Source: Tetrastigma voinierianum
Lineage: Eukaryota > Streptophyta > Magnoliopsida > Vitales > Vitaceae
Assembly: GCA_016808115.1 (NCBI GenBank)
Contig: JAEQBH010000992.1
Location: forward strand, 806,001-870,000
DNA: 64,000 nucleotides
Direction: 5' to 3'
A program made the position numbers and the translations under genes. The notes beneath the pieces were generated by a model. It was not told the DNA's origin and did not search any database. It worked only from the letters and a program-made list of their open reading frames with translations. Numbering within the stretch: the stretch's first letter is position 1; the number at the start of each line of letters is the position of its first letter. This document shows, in pieces, positions 46,676-61,907 of this stretch.

Positions 46676-46985
46676 CTCTGTAACGTCGCGACGTTGGCTT
46701 TCAATGTCGCGACATTGCAACGTCGCGACGTCTAAACGTCGCAACGTTAGTTTAACCTTTCTCTGGAACGTCACGACGTTGGATCTCAACGTTGCGACGT
46801 TGGATCTCAACGTTGCGACGTTGGATTAGACCCTCTCTGGAACGTCGCGTGTTGGAACTCCAGCGTCGCGACATTATTTACGCCTATGCGGAATGTCGCG
46901 GCGTTGAATCTCGACGTTGGCGATGTTAATTTAACCAACTCTGCAGGCGTCGGCGTTGCATTCAAACGTCTCGACGTTGCCCTGT
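46676..46985 (+). repeat. Tandem AACGTCGCGACGTT palindrome array
   Basis: Roughly six degenerate units of 50-80 bp each hold two copies of the 14-bp palindrome AACGTCGCGACGTT or close variants, joined by ggatctc and gtttaacc-like linkers with a ctctgg-like start. The same palindrome is scattered in the E2 LTRs (39848-40010; 50190-50285). It lies between integrase and the env-like ORF, the position where E1 has its GCGTAG cluster. Confidence 0.85.
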
Positions 46986-47467
46986 TTAAGGCCAAAACCA
47001 CCCTCATTTTGCTCATACCCTATTCCCTCTTGTAGCTTGCTACCTAGTGCGCTATGCAGCCCCACACTTTTGACCCTTTCGGAGTCCACTCCCACACATC
47101 GGTCAGGTTGTTTTGCCCCTCGGACACCATCACTGACACTACCACCACCATCCACCTGCATCTCAGTCTTGTCTTTAGCATTCCACACCAAGCCTTAGTG
47201 TGTCAGTTTTGAGCCCCGGTAGGTCGTTCCCCCTGAGTTTGGTCACCCGGTTTAGTGCAGTCTGCCCGTATTAGGCCTCGTTTGATCCAGTAGGGTCTGT
47301 TGTGTGTACTAGGGTTTGTGTCTACTTTAGGTGCCCAATTGGTCTTAGTTTCATAGTGCACTTTAGGTGCTCGACACATTGTCTAGTTCATCCGGGTGTG
47401 GCCCTATTGGTGCCATTTGGCTACATTGTGCCCGTAGGCAGTCTTAAATTTCGTTGTGCACTGATGT

Positions 47468-48270
47468 CGGGTAGGCGAAGTTGCACGCGGCAGGTCGGGC
47501 AGTGAGGACCCGTCCGGGCCCCCGATATCACGAGGTTAAGTTACTTGAGGTGTCGATCGGTTCGACACCATCACGCAAGAACCAATCTTTTATTAAAGGG
47601 TTTCCATCGCCCGACTGACTTCTTATAGGAAATTTATTGCGGCCCAGTGGCGGGCACTTTCGACCACGCGTCAATTTGCGATGGAGTGTGGTGCGAAGAT
47701 TCTATGCCGACCTGCGCCTCCCACGTCTTGAAGGTCGGGTGCGGGGTGTGTTAGTGATTCAGTCTGAAGTCTATCAACCACTTTTATAATCTTGATCATG
47801 TCCCCGGGAGGCCTTCGATCGACTTCTGGCGGCAGGTGCAGGAGTCGTCGGGTCTTGGCCAACGGCGGGGTGAGTGGAAACTCAACAATGAGAGCCACCA
47901 CCGAGTCCACTTGAGCCGTGTTTGGTGCCTCATCCCCAGTCTGGCATCACTTTATCCGCGTCACATCTCATTAGGCAGCGAGCGTGTGTGAAGTGGCCCG
48001 CGGCGTCTGCTCAATTATGCCATCATTCAGGATATTCCATTCGATGTTGGGCAGGTTATAGAGGATGCCATCCTCCATAATCGAGACGCTAAGATGAACT
48101 TGGGGCACTCTTTCCTCATTTATGACCTATGCAAACGAGTCGGGGTTCCCCTAGATGACAACGAGGCATGGTTACACCCAATCAAGGCTATATCGGTTAA
48201 GCGGGACAATCCGGGTGTACCACGACTGAGGGACTTGGTCGAGACCATGAGCCCCTCAGGAGCAGAATGA
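47468..48270 (+). pseudogene. E2 env-like / post-pol ORF
   Basis: From MSGRRSCTRQVGQ at 47468 the frame breaks repeatedly. A phrase at about 47510-47590 (ITRL, FDTITQEPIF-like) and RRFYADLRLP near 47697 correspond to the middle of Athila post-pol proteins. The best segment, 48015-48269, reads LLNYAIIQDIPFDVGQVIED, then AILHNRDAKMNLGHSFLIYD and LCKRVGVPLDDNEAWLHPIK. It aligns with ILLYAMTKGFQFDIGS and the following region of the reversed E1 copy. The function is unknown in this family. Base composition is GC-richer than the neighbouring DNA. Confidence 0.7.
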
Positions 48271-49998
<1,728 letters not shown>

Positions 49999-51167
49999 TG
50001 AGGAGTGGCTAAAATACCGAGTCATGCAGTGTGCGTCTTATGTTTTTAGCTTTATTTTATATTTAAATTCGTATTTTTTGTAGCCCGATATCTGATTTGT
50101 GCAATTGGTGTGAATCACGGCGAAAAGGGTGGATTTTTTGGAAACGTGCAGAGCGGAGGTGGCGGTGCATAAAGATATTTGGAGCACGGCGTCCCCACGT
50201 CGTGACGATCTGCTGACGTTCGGTCAACGTATATAGAAGTCGACAAGCGGCGATGTTCGCGTGACGTCGGCTGAGTTACGCCTCTTATGGTGTAAAGCAA
50301 AGGGGACCCGGAATTCGAGGAGGGGAGATCGAGGGAAATGCGAACTAGAACCTGAGAAATCATAGCAGTGACTTTGATCTTGGAGAAGAGCCGTCATTTG
50401 TATTTTTCTTCTTTTTGGATAGAAGCACTGATGTTTTATAGATTAAATACGTGTTCTCTCATATCGGTATGTTACAGATTATGCCTAGGGTGTTATTGAA
50501 CCCTGTCACGATTGCATGGATTAAAGATTAGTATTTTATATTATTTAATTGTTTATAATTTGTTAACATCTGCTTTATATCTACGAATCATTTACATGGT
50601 GATATCTGGCCAACATTAGCATGACTATACTGGAGATCTGAGATTCGAGAGATGAGGATACCCAGGGATTTGAGTAGAAGCTGACCTTGGTTGATTCGAT
50701 CAAATAGAGATATTCGATCCACGAGGGTGTGATTAAGGTTAGAACATTTAAGCATTTAATTATCGAGTTGGGGTAGAGATACACTTTCGACACTACTCAC
50801 TAGCGAGATAAAGTAGGGATGCACCTCAGAGGTATTTCGTAAGCAAGATCACCTAACCATCGATAAGTTGTAAATAAATTGAACATTATCATTTTAGGAA
50901 ATAATCCTATCGAAAGTGGCGGGAAGTTCTTTAGCCTCTATTATTCGAGTAATTCATTAAAGATTGATTAGTTTAGTTTAAATTCAGACACTAGTACTCT
51001 TTCACACCCAGCAGTTATATCGGATAATATTTAAAGCCAATCTACATGTTCAACACTTATCCCCTTGGATCGATATCCGTACCATAGGTACACTATATTA
51101 CTTGGGGCAATGCGTGCACTTGCGCACATAGGCGTACATATATACACATCAAGCTTTCGGCCTATCA
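49999..51167 (+). mobile_element. E2 3' LTR
   Basis: It opens tgaggagtgg after the polypurine-like tract and ends tttcggcctatca. It matches the 5' LTR with many substitutions and small deletions, for example in the palindrome-rich part. TATATAG near 50230 is retained. Confidence 0.82.
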
Positions 51168-52246
51168 ATAACCCTCCGAAACAATTCATGGGCCCCTCCG
51201 ACGTGAATTGTTCGACAATCTCCCAATACAATTCTCCGGAAAATCTTTCGTCGAAATTCCTTTCACAAACATTTTCGTTTTTGTTTTCTTTCATGTCATG
51301 CACTCACACCTAATATTCTAGGTTACCCAGTGCATATGGAATGCATTATGCCAATTCCAAAATATTCATGCTAATATATAAAACATGTATATACTAACAT
51401 AATTAACTCATAAATCATGTGTTATTAATTTTGCAATAACACCAAAATTAACTCACATGGGACTAATTAACCAATCAAGTAATTCATTTTGAATCACCCA
51501 AGAAAACACCTGAAAATCACTATGATACGTGAGCAGGGGTGAAACCCTAGGGTCGGCCTTGTTCATTTGTAATATCTAGGGATCTTCGCTCCGGTTCGTA
51601 TTTTGAGGCCCGAAACACAGCTAATTCAAGCCTTAAAATATCCTAACCATTCCATAGCTCTTAGCCAAATAATAACACAAGTAGGAAGACCCTGCTTCTT
51701 GGGTTAATCGAGACCGCCCAGTACGATGCCACGCATAGCCCTCGCCGCGTAGAATAGCTTTGCTTCTTGCTCCGACGAGAACCGATGGTCCGAATGTCGA
51801 GAAATCTAGAGAGAAGTCACACTTTCTCTCTCTAGAAATCTGATTCTAGCCCCCATTGTCCGTTTTCTCTTTTCTTTAGAGAAGAAAACTATTCCTTCCT
51901 TTGTCTTATACTCATTTAAACATTTCCATTTCCATTTGACACATGGCTTAATCTAAGCCATTCATTTCATCCTCTCACTAATCATGCAACATGTGTCACA
52001 TGGGTACATGTAGTAAGTGACTTTTGTCATAGCACATGTCTCTCATAAGCCATTTTACGGCACCCAACACCGGTGTCTTGAAAAACGTGAAATTAGTATC
52101 TCGGAGTCGACGAAGTCGATGTGGTAGCTAGATTTGAGGCAGTTCGCTGTAAGTCCCGTTTCGTTATCAAGATCTAAAAAATTTGGGTTTATTGAAATTA
52201 CCGTTTTACCATTTTTCAGAAAATTTGAATTTTCTCGAGTTTTACA
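51168..52246 (-). mobile_element. Family-T solo LTR, right part (split by E2)
   Basis: It continues the LTR begun at 39116: the gtcatgcactcacacc phrase (51294), the gcgtagaatagctttgc region (51756), and the closing accgttttaccattt and ctcgagttttaca words. It ends at 52246 inside CACTA-like sequence. The outer flanks gccag and catcc do not match. Confidence 0.83.
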
Positions 52247-53286
<1,040 letters not shown>

Positions 53287-53299
53287 TTGTAGAAGCTCT

Positions 53300-53565
53300 T
53301 CCCTCATCGGTTTCCCTTTAGCTTTCTAGCTTTACACAATCCCCAAATATGATTCCCCAAATTATTTATAAAAAAAAAAACTAAGGACCACTTAGAGTCT
53401 CCTATTCTTTGATGGGGGAGACCCATGATCTTCCCTTCTTTTCTCTTCACAAACCAAGGGGAGAGGCACCCTTTTATAGAGAAAATGAGGTCTTTTCCCC
53501 TTGTCCATTTCCAATGTGTGATTGTCTCCCACAAAGAAAGAAACCTCCTAAGCCTCCAAATTTGA
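53300..53565 (-). mobile_element. LTR-like promoter fragment, minus strand (duplicate)
   Basis: Second copy of 26685-26990, with ctataaaaggg on the minus strand at about 53470-53480 and the gggagacaatc phrase near 53525. It has the same limits of evidence as the first copy. Confidence 0.4.
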
Positions 53566-53651
53566 GGTTCTACAATTTGGAAGAGCCAAAAAAATATTAA
53601 ATAGTTTTAATTATTTAAAATTTGTAATATTAATTTTGGTAGATTAAATAC

Positions 53652-53654
<3 letters not shown>

Positions 53655-53688
<34 letters not shown>
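53655..53688. repeat. (TA)n microsatellite
   Basis: Seventeen TA units before unit C4. It follows the AT-rich island shared with the UGT flank (53590-53654). Confidence 0.95.
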
Positions 53689-53691
<3 letters not shown>

Positions 53692-53699
53692 CATATATA

Positions 53700-56600
53700 T
53701 ATTGCTTGCTCATGGGAAATATTCCAAAGTCCACTACAAGTTAAATGTTAAAAATGTCACTTTTTAAGTGTCAAGATATATACAAGATGATGCTTTTCAT
53801 AAGTGTCGTCTACTAGACTAACATCTTATGTATTTGCATACCATGACATTTCCTACAAACGTCATCTTTTTGTATATTTTAAAAACATGACTCTCATTAT
53901 AAGTGTCATCATGTTGAACATGTGAGCAATATTGACACTTATATAAGTCTTACTTGTAACTATTTTTAACATCAATGCTGTAAAAAAACGTCATGTTCTT
54001 GAACACCTAAATTGATACTTATGATAAGCAAGGTTAAAAATATCGGTTTCAACGGATAAATCGGTACTTGGATTTTACGGATATATATCGGATATATTGG
54101 AGGATATTTTTACATGAATATTGATATATCGAAAATTAACAAAAATACTTTAAAATTCATAGAAATACTTTGTAAAAGTGTAAAAATTATGATAATAATC
54201 AAATATACACATTGATACTGATGGTCTTTTTTTTTTTTTTTGAAAATTTTGCGTGGTCTTTTAAAACCAAAATGAAGATCGATGTGGCTCAATTGCAACA
54301 TTGAAACATACCTTACATTGCACAAATAATGTATTGAATGAAAACTTGAACACCAAGAATTGACCAAAAAATTCTTATCCAAGAGAGAGAGAGAGAGATC
54401 AACAAGAATGGATGAGTTTGATATGAAAAACTAGTGATTTTAGGTTATTTATAGAATTTTTGGAGTCAAACTAGCCGTTTTTTGGTCAAAGAGCCATTAA
54501 AAATGAATTCTGGCTGTTGGATTTGATTTTGAATCAAATCTGACCGTTAGATATTGATTTAACTGTTATAAATCATTTATGCCTGTTGAATAAAAAATCA
54601 CTAGATGTCCACGTGTCACTTATATATCCCCGATATATTGCCCTTTTTTCTCAATATTTTCCTATATATCGCCGATATATCTCAGTATTTTCGATATATC
54701 AGATATTTACTGCGATATATACGCTATCTTGTACAAACCGGCGACAACACGCGTCGTTCCACACTCGATTTCTAGTCAGGTAATATCGTTTGAATATCTT
54801 CGTTTGTCTTCTGGAGTATGGCTGATATTATATGATTTTGTCTGATTTTTCCCTCAATCGACTATCGTTGGCTAATATCGTGTCAGGATGGACAGACACC
54901 CGAAATATCGATATATATCGTCGATATTTCGCAACATCTTTAACACTGATGATAAGTGTCATTATATAGAAGTGAGAAACAATAATACTCATAATTAGTT
55001 TCATCTTATGGAATTTCAAGTGTCGTCATCTATATACCGTTAAAGTTCAAAAATGCATCATCTTATCTCATTTCAAATTTAAGAAAAACAACTTTGCTAG
55101 TGAAATGTTAGTACTACACAAAATTTCAAAATATCTACATACCATGATGCTTTAGAATTTTACAATTTCTTCAAATTGTGCAGGTCATTTGTTGTACTTA
55201 GTTGAACATTTATCCTTCATAGTGCTCAAAAATATTCCCACATCTTACTTGATCATTGACCTAAAAATGATTAAAACCCTGAAACATATTAGTATTGACC
55301 TATTGTTAAGAAAAACATTCATAGTAAATATGTTTATACAGTTTTAAAATATTTACACCATGAAACTTTAAAATTTCACATACCAAAAAAAACCATTATC
55401 TAAATAAAATATGTGTATACTAGTTTTATTTATTTAAATTTCTAATATATTTCTTCCATTGTAGTAAATATCAAAATGTGTGCAATCATTGGATGATCGA
55501 TATTTAAAAAACAATCAACTACTATTTTAAATTTATAAATTAATAAATTAAAATAATATGACATTATATTAGATTATAGATCATAAGAGGTGCCTTTCAA
55601 CATGCATAATTATTAAGCATGTTAGTATAGCTTGATAAACGTTTCATTGAACTCCATTTCTTTATATGATTTCCTCCCATTAAACAAAATTAGAGAAACA
55701 TACACTATTTGCTAAGTTCAATTGACAATTTAAATACTATAATAAAATTACTATCAATAATATAAGTTGAGTTTAGTATAAATCTTTAATGTGAGTTGGT
55801 TTGGATTAGCAATGATCTATTTCATGTATCTCATCATGTGATACCCACATTCTACATTACCCAACTATTTCGAGCTATGTGGGAAAAGTATCAATAATTA
55901 CAACATATACTAAAACAATGTTATTTTAGTATCTAATTAAAGATGATGTAATAACCATTAATTTCCTAATTGTATGTAATGAATGAAGTGATTAAACAAT
56001 ACATAATGATATAAAGAAATAAGTATTTACAAACACCTTCACCCAAGTTGGTTCCCTCTTTGATGTTTTCTATTTTTCTGGAGGGTTAATTCTAATTATC
56101 CTACAAAAAATAAATGATGTTATTTAGACATTATGCATTGCACTAAATTATGAAAAGATACACACTTACATGTTAACTATGTCCTTCAAATCATTACATG
56201 GTTGACAAGTCATTGAATCAAGATAATATGCAATCATTCTCTTAATCTCAAGTACCACTATGACCTAGTGGAAACTAAAGAAAAAATAAAATAAAAATAT
56301 TTAATTTGGTAAGAATTGTCCCAAAAATTAATACATCATAAACTAACTCATATACATCATATTAACATTTAAGATAAAATATTACTTTAGATTGTATGGA
56401 ATAAACATATATTCAGAACGTCTTTTATTCTTTAATCGATTCGTAATAATCTTTGACCTATTCTCTTTGTTTCCCTCTCTCATTCCGAATTTTGAAATCA
56501 ATGTTAAATTGAGAAAGGCATATCATTCAACATGTTGTACATCAATCAATTTCCTATACAAGTGCCTAGTTGAATACTACATAACAAGTTAACAATAATC

Positions 56601-57257
56601 ATTATAAGTTAATAGCAATTCACTTTTTATGACAAGAGTGTAAAAAGAGATGTAAACAATCATAAAATATCTTACCAGTTATAAAATAAGAAGCAATTAG
56701 ATGACACTTTTGTTGATGATATAATCATGTCCATATCTTTTTTCATTAGGAAAGTCTTGAAACTTCCACCAAAAAACATCATCGGGGAAGTCTATATAGT
56801 GTACTCTTGTATTAGTCAACATAAGATCACCATATCTACATCATCACCAGCATCATTGATACTACGCACAACATGAGCATCATCTGCTGTCAGAGGAACC
56901 AACACCTATATATAGCACTTAGGGACAGTCATGCTGTTAGGAGAGTTGTGAAGTTTTAGGAGAATTGGTCTTTTGACATTGTATAGCTTGGTCTAACAAG
57001 AGGTCATGGTTATGAAATCTCTTTCTGTAATTTGACCATTTGACCATTTTAACCTCATTTTTTTATTTAAAAGATTACATATGACTTTATTTGATTTGTT
57101 TGACTTTCCACATGTGGGTATGAGGCCAACGAGCAATTAGTTTATTTATTTGACTTTCCATGTACAAAAACTGACTTTAAATTGAGAATTGGTAAACCCA
57201 CCAGAATCATCATCACCTACAATACTAGCACTTAGGAACGGTGGTGTTGGTGCCATG
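53700..57257 (+). mobile_element. CACTA-like unit C4, duplicate of C2
   Basis: It matches C2 from the CACTACAAG end (about 53730) to the point where a family-T element enters at 57258. It shares the hAT insertion and the roughly 330-bp difference from C1 (C2/C4 read ttcaaatttaagaaaaac; C1 has extra sequence). It lacks both C2 solo LTRs and therefore preserves their empty sites at about 56610 and 57005. No intact frame was found. Confidence 0.55.
54029..54948. mobile_element. hAT-like element, second copy (920 bp)
   Basis: Same insertion site and 8-bp duplication (atgataag at 54021-54028 and 54949-54956) as 27431-28336, with ends caaggttaaaaatatcgg and ttaacactg. The shared site shows that it was carried along by the block duplication and did not insert a second time. 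Confidence 0.85.
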
Positions 57258-58179
57258 TGTAAAACCCGAGAAAATTCAATTTTATGAGAAAGGGTAAAAT
57301 GGTAATTTCAGTAAAAAAATCTGAAATTTTTCTAGATCTTGGATGATGAAACATACTTCACTGTTGGAATCGTCTCATGAAATCTAGCTACCACCTCGAG
57401 TTTCGTCGAATTCCGATGCAGTCAGAATTTCATGTTTTTCGATACACCAAGGGTAGTACGAAGCACTTGACACGTGTAGAGTGGCTGACATTGTGCCACG
57501 TGTCAAGTGTAGGTTAAGTCAAACAAATAGCTCAAGTGGGACCCATAAGAGACATGTGGCAACACATGATTAGAGAGAGATCCAAGGTAGATGGATAAGG
57601 TGATAAGGGTAATCCAAGGAGCCAATGGGGTATTGACATGTGGCAAAAAAGTACTCTCCAAACTTGACTTTAGACCAAACGATTCGGGAGGAAGACAAAA
57701 ATAGAGAAAGGAAAGGAAAAAGGGAGAGAAGAAGAAAGCTTAGAGAGAGAAGCTCAATATTCTCTCTAGGTTTCTGACGATGATCGGACTGTGGTTCCGT
57801 GGGATCAAGAAGAAAGTGCTTCCCCAAAGCTGAAGAGTTTCTAGTAGAGGGCCCAGGGAAGGCTTGAGGAGTTTCGACAAACTCCAAGAGGTAGGTCTTC
57901 TCCTACTTTGGTTATTTTCTACCCTAAGGGTTGTGTGGTGGTGTCTTGCCCCAAAGGGAAGTGTTTGGTTGCATTTTGAACCAAGGAAAGCTACCCTATT
58001 TTGATCATACGCATTAGCTGGACTTTAGGATTGGTTTTTGGGTGGGAAATAAAGGGAATTTGGCAGTGAGTCCTCAGGTAAATTGTAGTCACAATAGTGA
58101 ACTTGATGTTAGGCTTTTGAATTTCCCAAATAGGACCTCTGTAGCCCAAGTTATGGTCCGTTTACCTTGAATAGTCTAT

Positions 58180-58515
58180 GTAGAAGGGCTAGCCGGCTAG
58201 CGGTTAGGGCTGTCGGCTAGCGGTTAGGTCTACCGGCTAGCGGTTAGGGTTGCTAGCTGACTAGGGCTGTAGGCGCCGGTTCGGAGCTGTATTGCCGATT
58301 CAGAACTTGGTAGGCTAAGCGGTTAGGATAATTGGTAGCAGTTAAGTTGTGTGGTTAGGACAGAACAATTTGCTTGGAGTTAGGACAGGCTAGGCTGTTA
58401 TGGTCAGTCGGCTAGTGGTTAGGGCCATCCGGCTAGTACCTAGATCAGCCGGCTGGTGGTTAGAGACGGTCATTTGCGGTTAAGGTCGGTCGGCCCCAAG
58501 CGGTTAGGGCTGGCG
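58180..58515 (+). repeat. Minisatellite of CGGCTAGCGGTTAGGG in the LTR
   Basis: At least seven copies, regular at first (58190-58255) then scattered with linkers, of a cggctagcggttaggg-type word. The solo LTRs of the family lack it as far as I can see. Confidence 0.85.
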
Positions 58516-58540
58516 AAGCTAAAATTCGCTATTAAGTAAT

Positions 58541-59040
58541 GTGACCTCTAACTTCAGACGACCATAACTTCTTCGTTCGAGCTCCGTTTTGGGTGTTCTT
58601 AGACTCTATGGAAAGCCATTGAGTCATGATTCCAGTCATGTTCCTATGGAGGATGGTGGGGTGAACATAACTTTCTTTGGTTATGTTTTTCTAGGGTATG
58701 GCGGCTAGCTAGGGCTTGTTATTCATGTGTGGCCTCCTACTTCGGACGACCATAACTCCTTTGTCTGCGAACTCAGTTCAGGTGTTCTTGGACTCTATGG
58801 AAAGCCCATTGAGTCAAGATTCTAGCCGTATTCATATGGATGACATTGTATGAGCATAAACTGATTAAATCGATGTTCTTTCCAGGGCTGGCTATTCATG
58901 TGTGGCCTCCAACTTCGGATGGCCATAACTTCTTCGTCACAACTTCGTTTTGAGTGTTCTTGGACTCTATGGAAATCCCATTGAGTCTAGATTCAAGCCA
59001 TCTTCTTGTGGTGGATAGTGGTTAAACACAAGCTTGTTGA
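58541..59040 (+). repeat. Three tandem units of about 180 bp in the LTR
   Basis: Units start at 58541, 58729 and 58902 (periods 188 and 173). Each holds a gaccataacttcttcgt-like phrase, then gtgttcttggactctatgg and cattgagtc. They account for most of the extra LTR length. Confidence 0.88.
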
Positions 59041-60352
59041 ATTCTATGTTTTGCACCAAGTGTGCAGGTTGTTTGGTTGTGTCGATGCACATAGCCGGGT
59101 TTTGACATGACCACTGCATGGCATGTTGTAGGCTATTGTAATGGGTAGGAATTACCATGAGTTAGCCTAAGGAAGGCTATATGACATTATTGTTTAGTTA
59201 TGGATTAGTGAATGCAAATATGTTTGATACGATATCTTTATATATATTGGCATGAGGTATATGAAATTTATATGCTTGTAATATATGTTTGCATGGAAAT
59301 TGACATGAAGTATAACTGATGTGAATGGTTCATGTAGTGTGCATCATACATGTAACATGAGAAATGGCAGTGGCACAATCGCATTACATATGCACTAGAA
59401 CATCGCATGGCATGGGTGTGAGTGCATGGTAGAGATAAAAGTATGTTTGGTCGATGGTGCATCATGGGTACACGGTTATTAATCAACACTGCGTTTGGTG
59501 TTGGATTGGGTGGGCTCAGTTGATGGGACAATGTCCAAATGAGTTGCACGAAATACGAAAATAGTAAAAGGCAATATGCGCTGGGTATCAACAAGTTGGG
59601 ATAGATTCCCCCTAGGGTGAAAGACCCAAATTTATTGAGGTTAGACATAATCACCAGCGGTGAAAGCCCGTCAAAAGTGTCTGGGCTTGTGGAGCCCGTG
59701 GTGCGACACCAAGAATCAACTACCCACTAACAGGAGCAGAATTATAAATGAAATTATGAATAGAAAATGTAATGAGTCAAAGAAAAGATCATGGGATGTC
59801 ATGGAAAATGACGGTTGTTTACACATAGGCTTAGGCATTGTGTGAGGGAGTCGGTGAGGACTCAGGACATGGGATAGGGTGAGTCACATTCTCATCCATG
59901 GAATGTCATGAACATTGATAGGAGATAATGCATATTTTTACTTAAGATAATGGGTGTGTTTGATCACTACATGAGCACTTAAGGTGAGATGTATCAGCAG
60001 GAGATTATCACTACTAGGCTTTGCTCACCCCGTCGTGGGACCCCTCGTTCAGGTACACGAGAAGACGACACTCCTTCGAGGCCATGAGTACGAAGAAGGC
60101 CGGGTTGTGGCCTTGAGAAGCATTTATGTAAAATATATTAGAATAATCTAGTTTTAATATATTTTGGAATGTAAAATTGTAAAAGAGTTGTACATCAAAC
60201 TCTTGTGAAAAATTGTAAGATATTGGTTAATTGCAAGAAAATTATACAGAAATGGGTCTCGATATAAGAGACATGTGAATGTGATATCGGAGCACCCGAT
60301 ATCCACAGGTTTTCGCTGGTTAACGAGTTGTCAACGGGACCTCGTGACAGGG

Positions 60353-60740
60353 GCGTCACAGCTTGGTATCAAAGCTCAGGTAAACAATTACCTAGGGAGC
60401 TCGGGTGTGGGTATCCACGAGTATGGTCTTGATACTAGCTCGTCTCAGCTAGGTTTCAAGGCTAAGGTATGTGAGTTACCTGGAACTCACTGTTTGGTAC
60501 AAGCATCACAACTTAGTATAGCTTAGTGTTAGGGCTTAGGTTTATGATTACCTAGTGCTAAGTATCTGATGCCAGCGTCACATTTTGGTATCGGGGTCTA
60601 GGTAGGTGATTACCTAGGAGTTTATGGGACATGGGTTTAGGCCATGGTCATTAAGGTGTGTCTGATATGAGCATCATAGCTCGATGTCAGGTTTTAGATA
60701 TGTGATTACCCTAGGCAGTCACGGAATAGGGTTAGAACAC
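60353..60740 (+). repeat. Five degenerate tandem copies of the LTR-end/primer-site junction
   Basis: Copies start at 60353, 60438, 60503, 60575 and 60671 (spacings 85, 65, 72, 96). Each carries a gcrtcaca-like word, a ttggtatc-to-caggt word and a tgattacctag-like word in that order. Only the first is next to the LTR. Confidence 0.72.
60364..60381 (+). promoter_or_regulatory. Primer-binding site (initiator tRNA-Met type)
   Basis: tggtatcaaagctcaggt begins three bases after the LTR end. It resembles the TGGTATCAGAGC primer site of many plant LTR elements, with a G-to-A change. Confidence 0.8.
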
Positions 60741-61067
60741 TGCATGCATTATTTTTTTATGTGTGCTCTGGTGTATAACATGATGTGTGTTGCATGTTGT
60801 GTGCATTTATGCGTGATTAGATATAAATGGTATATGGAACACTAGGGTTGGAAAACATATTCTTAGGGGTTCGGAAAACAATAATGAACATGAAAATTTT
60901 GGAAATTGTATTGAAATTGTATTAGTGGTTTGCGATTAGCAGCACTAAGGAAAAGAGTGATGAACGAGTTAGTTCATGATGGCTAAGTCTATTGGTGGTT
61001 GGCGCGTGCACTACTAGTTAGACTGAGATAGAAATTTAATAACTCTGTTTCCATTTGACATGTATAG

Positions 61068-61907
61068 ATGGCAAGTCGAGGGCGGGGACGTAGAGGTCGT
61101 CCACGAGGTGCTAGTCAGGCACCACTCGTTTTTTTATCAACAGGCCTTTACAGAGGCCATGAACCCTGCATTCGCCAGCTTTGCATAGGTTAGTGCAGTT
61201 AGGAGTCAGGGAGGTCTGAGTAACCTCTAGAGGTTTAAGTCACATCATCCTTCGACGTTCACAAGGGGAGGAGATTTGATGGTGGCAGACCATTAGTTCA
61301 GGCAGATCGAGAAGGTATTGGAGGCTATGGAGATTACCTCCGATGCCACTAAGATTAGACTATATACATTCCAGCAAGAGGGTGAGTCCCAAATGTGGTG
61401 GGATAGGGTTAAGACCTCTAGGGACTTAAAGGGAATGACTTGGGTAGAGTTCATGCCCAGGCTCTTTGTAGGCCAGTATTTTCCTTCAGCGCTAGACATG
61501 CAAAGACCCGGGAGTTCTAGATTTGACGAGAGCGATGACGAGTGATGGAGTAAGTGGCTAAGTTCATAGAGTTAGCCCATTTTGCTGATGAGTACGTGGC
61601 CACAGATATGGCCAAGGTGAGGAAATTTGAGAATGGACTGAAGTTGTCCATCTGGGGCAAGATTGTGGGACTCCTCCTACAAGACATGGACTCAATGGTC
61701 AGGACAGCTTTGGCCATAGAGAGGAAGGTGGAGGACGCATAGGACTTTTGCTTTGCGAGAGTTCTAAATACATGGCCGCGACTACTAGGGCCAAGGCCAA
61801 GGTCAATTATCCTAAGATGGGGGACACTTCAGGACTCTTAGCCAGCCAGGGCAGAGAGCATGTTTCCAGTGCCACCAGCCTGGACATTTTAGACGGGATT
61901 GCCCTCA
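61068..61907 (+). pseudogene. Family-T gag (broken)
   Basis: It starts MASRGRGRRGRPRGASQAPL at 61068. A frameshift near 61135 leads into QAFTEAMNPAFASFA, then a stop. The capsid continues at 61300 with QIEKVLEAMEITSDATKIRL, MWWDRVK and TWVEFMPRLFVGQYFPSAL, shifts near 61500, and proceeds as VAKFIELAHFADEYVATDMA and RKFENGLKLSIWGKIVGLLL. A clean CCHC zinc knuckle, CFQCHQPGHFRRDC, is at 61861-61902. These are standard parts of a chromovirus gag, which packages the RNA. At least three frameshifts or stops prevent production of a full protein. Confidence 0.86.

Larger units (their letters stand above)
57258..60360 (+). mobile_element. Family-T 5' LTR (3.1 kb)
   Basis: It opens tgtaaaacccgagaaaattc and closes caggggcgtcaca. 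It is 0.9-1.2 kb longer than the solo LTRs because of repeat arrays at 58180-58510 and 58541-59040. A purine-rich leader lies at 57690-57760. ORFs inside it are not genes. Confidence 0.9.

Noticed and set aside
46676..46985. Palindrome array as a CRISPR array
   Set aside because: The linkers are themselves similar, the array is inside an LTR element, and the genome is a plant's.
57570..57887. 105-codon minus-strand frame
   Set aside because: It falls wholly inside the family-T LTR leader and is not kept in other LTR copies.
58180..58515. CGGTTAGGG words as telomere-like or CRISPR-like repeats
   Set aside because: The GGTTAGGG core resembles telomere sequence, but the unit is a longer LTR minisatellite with irregular linkers; there are no spacers and no telomere context.
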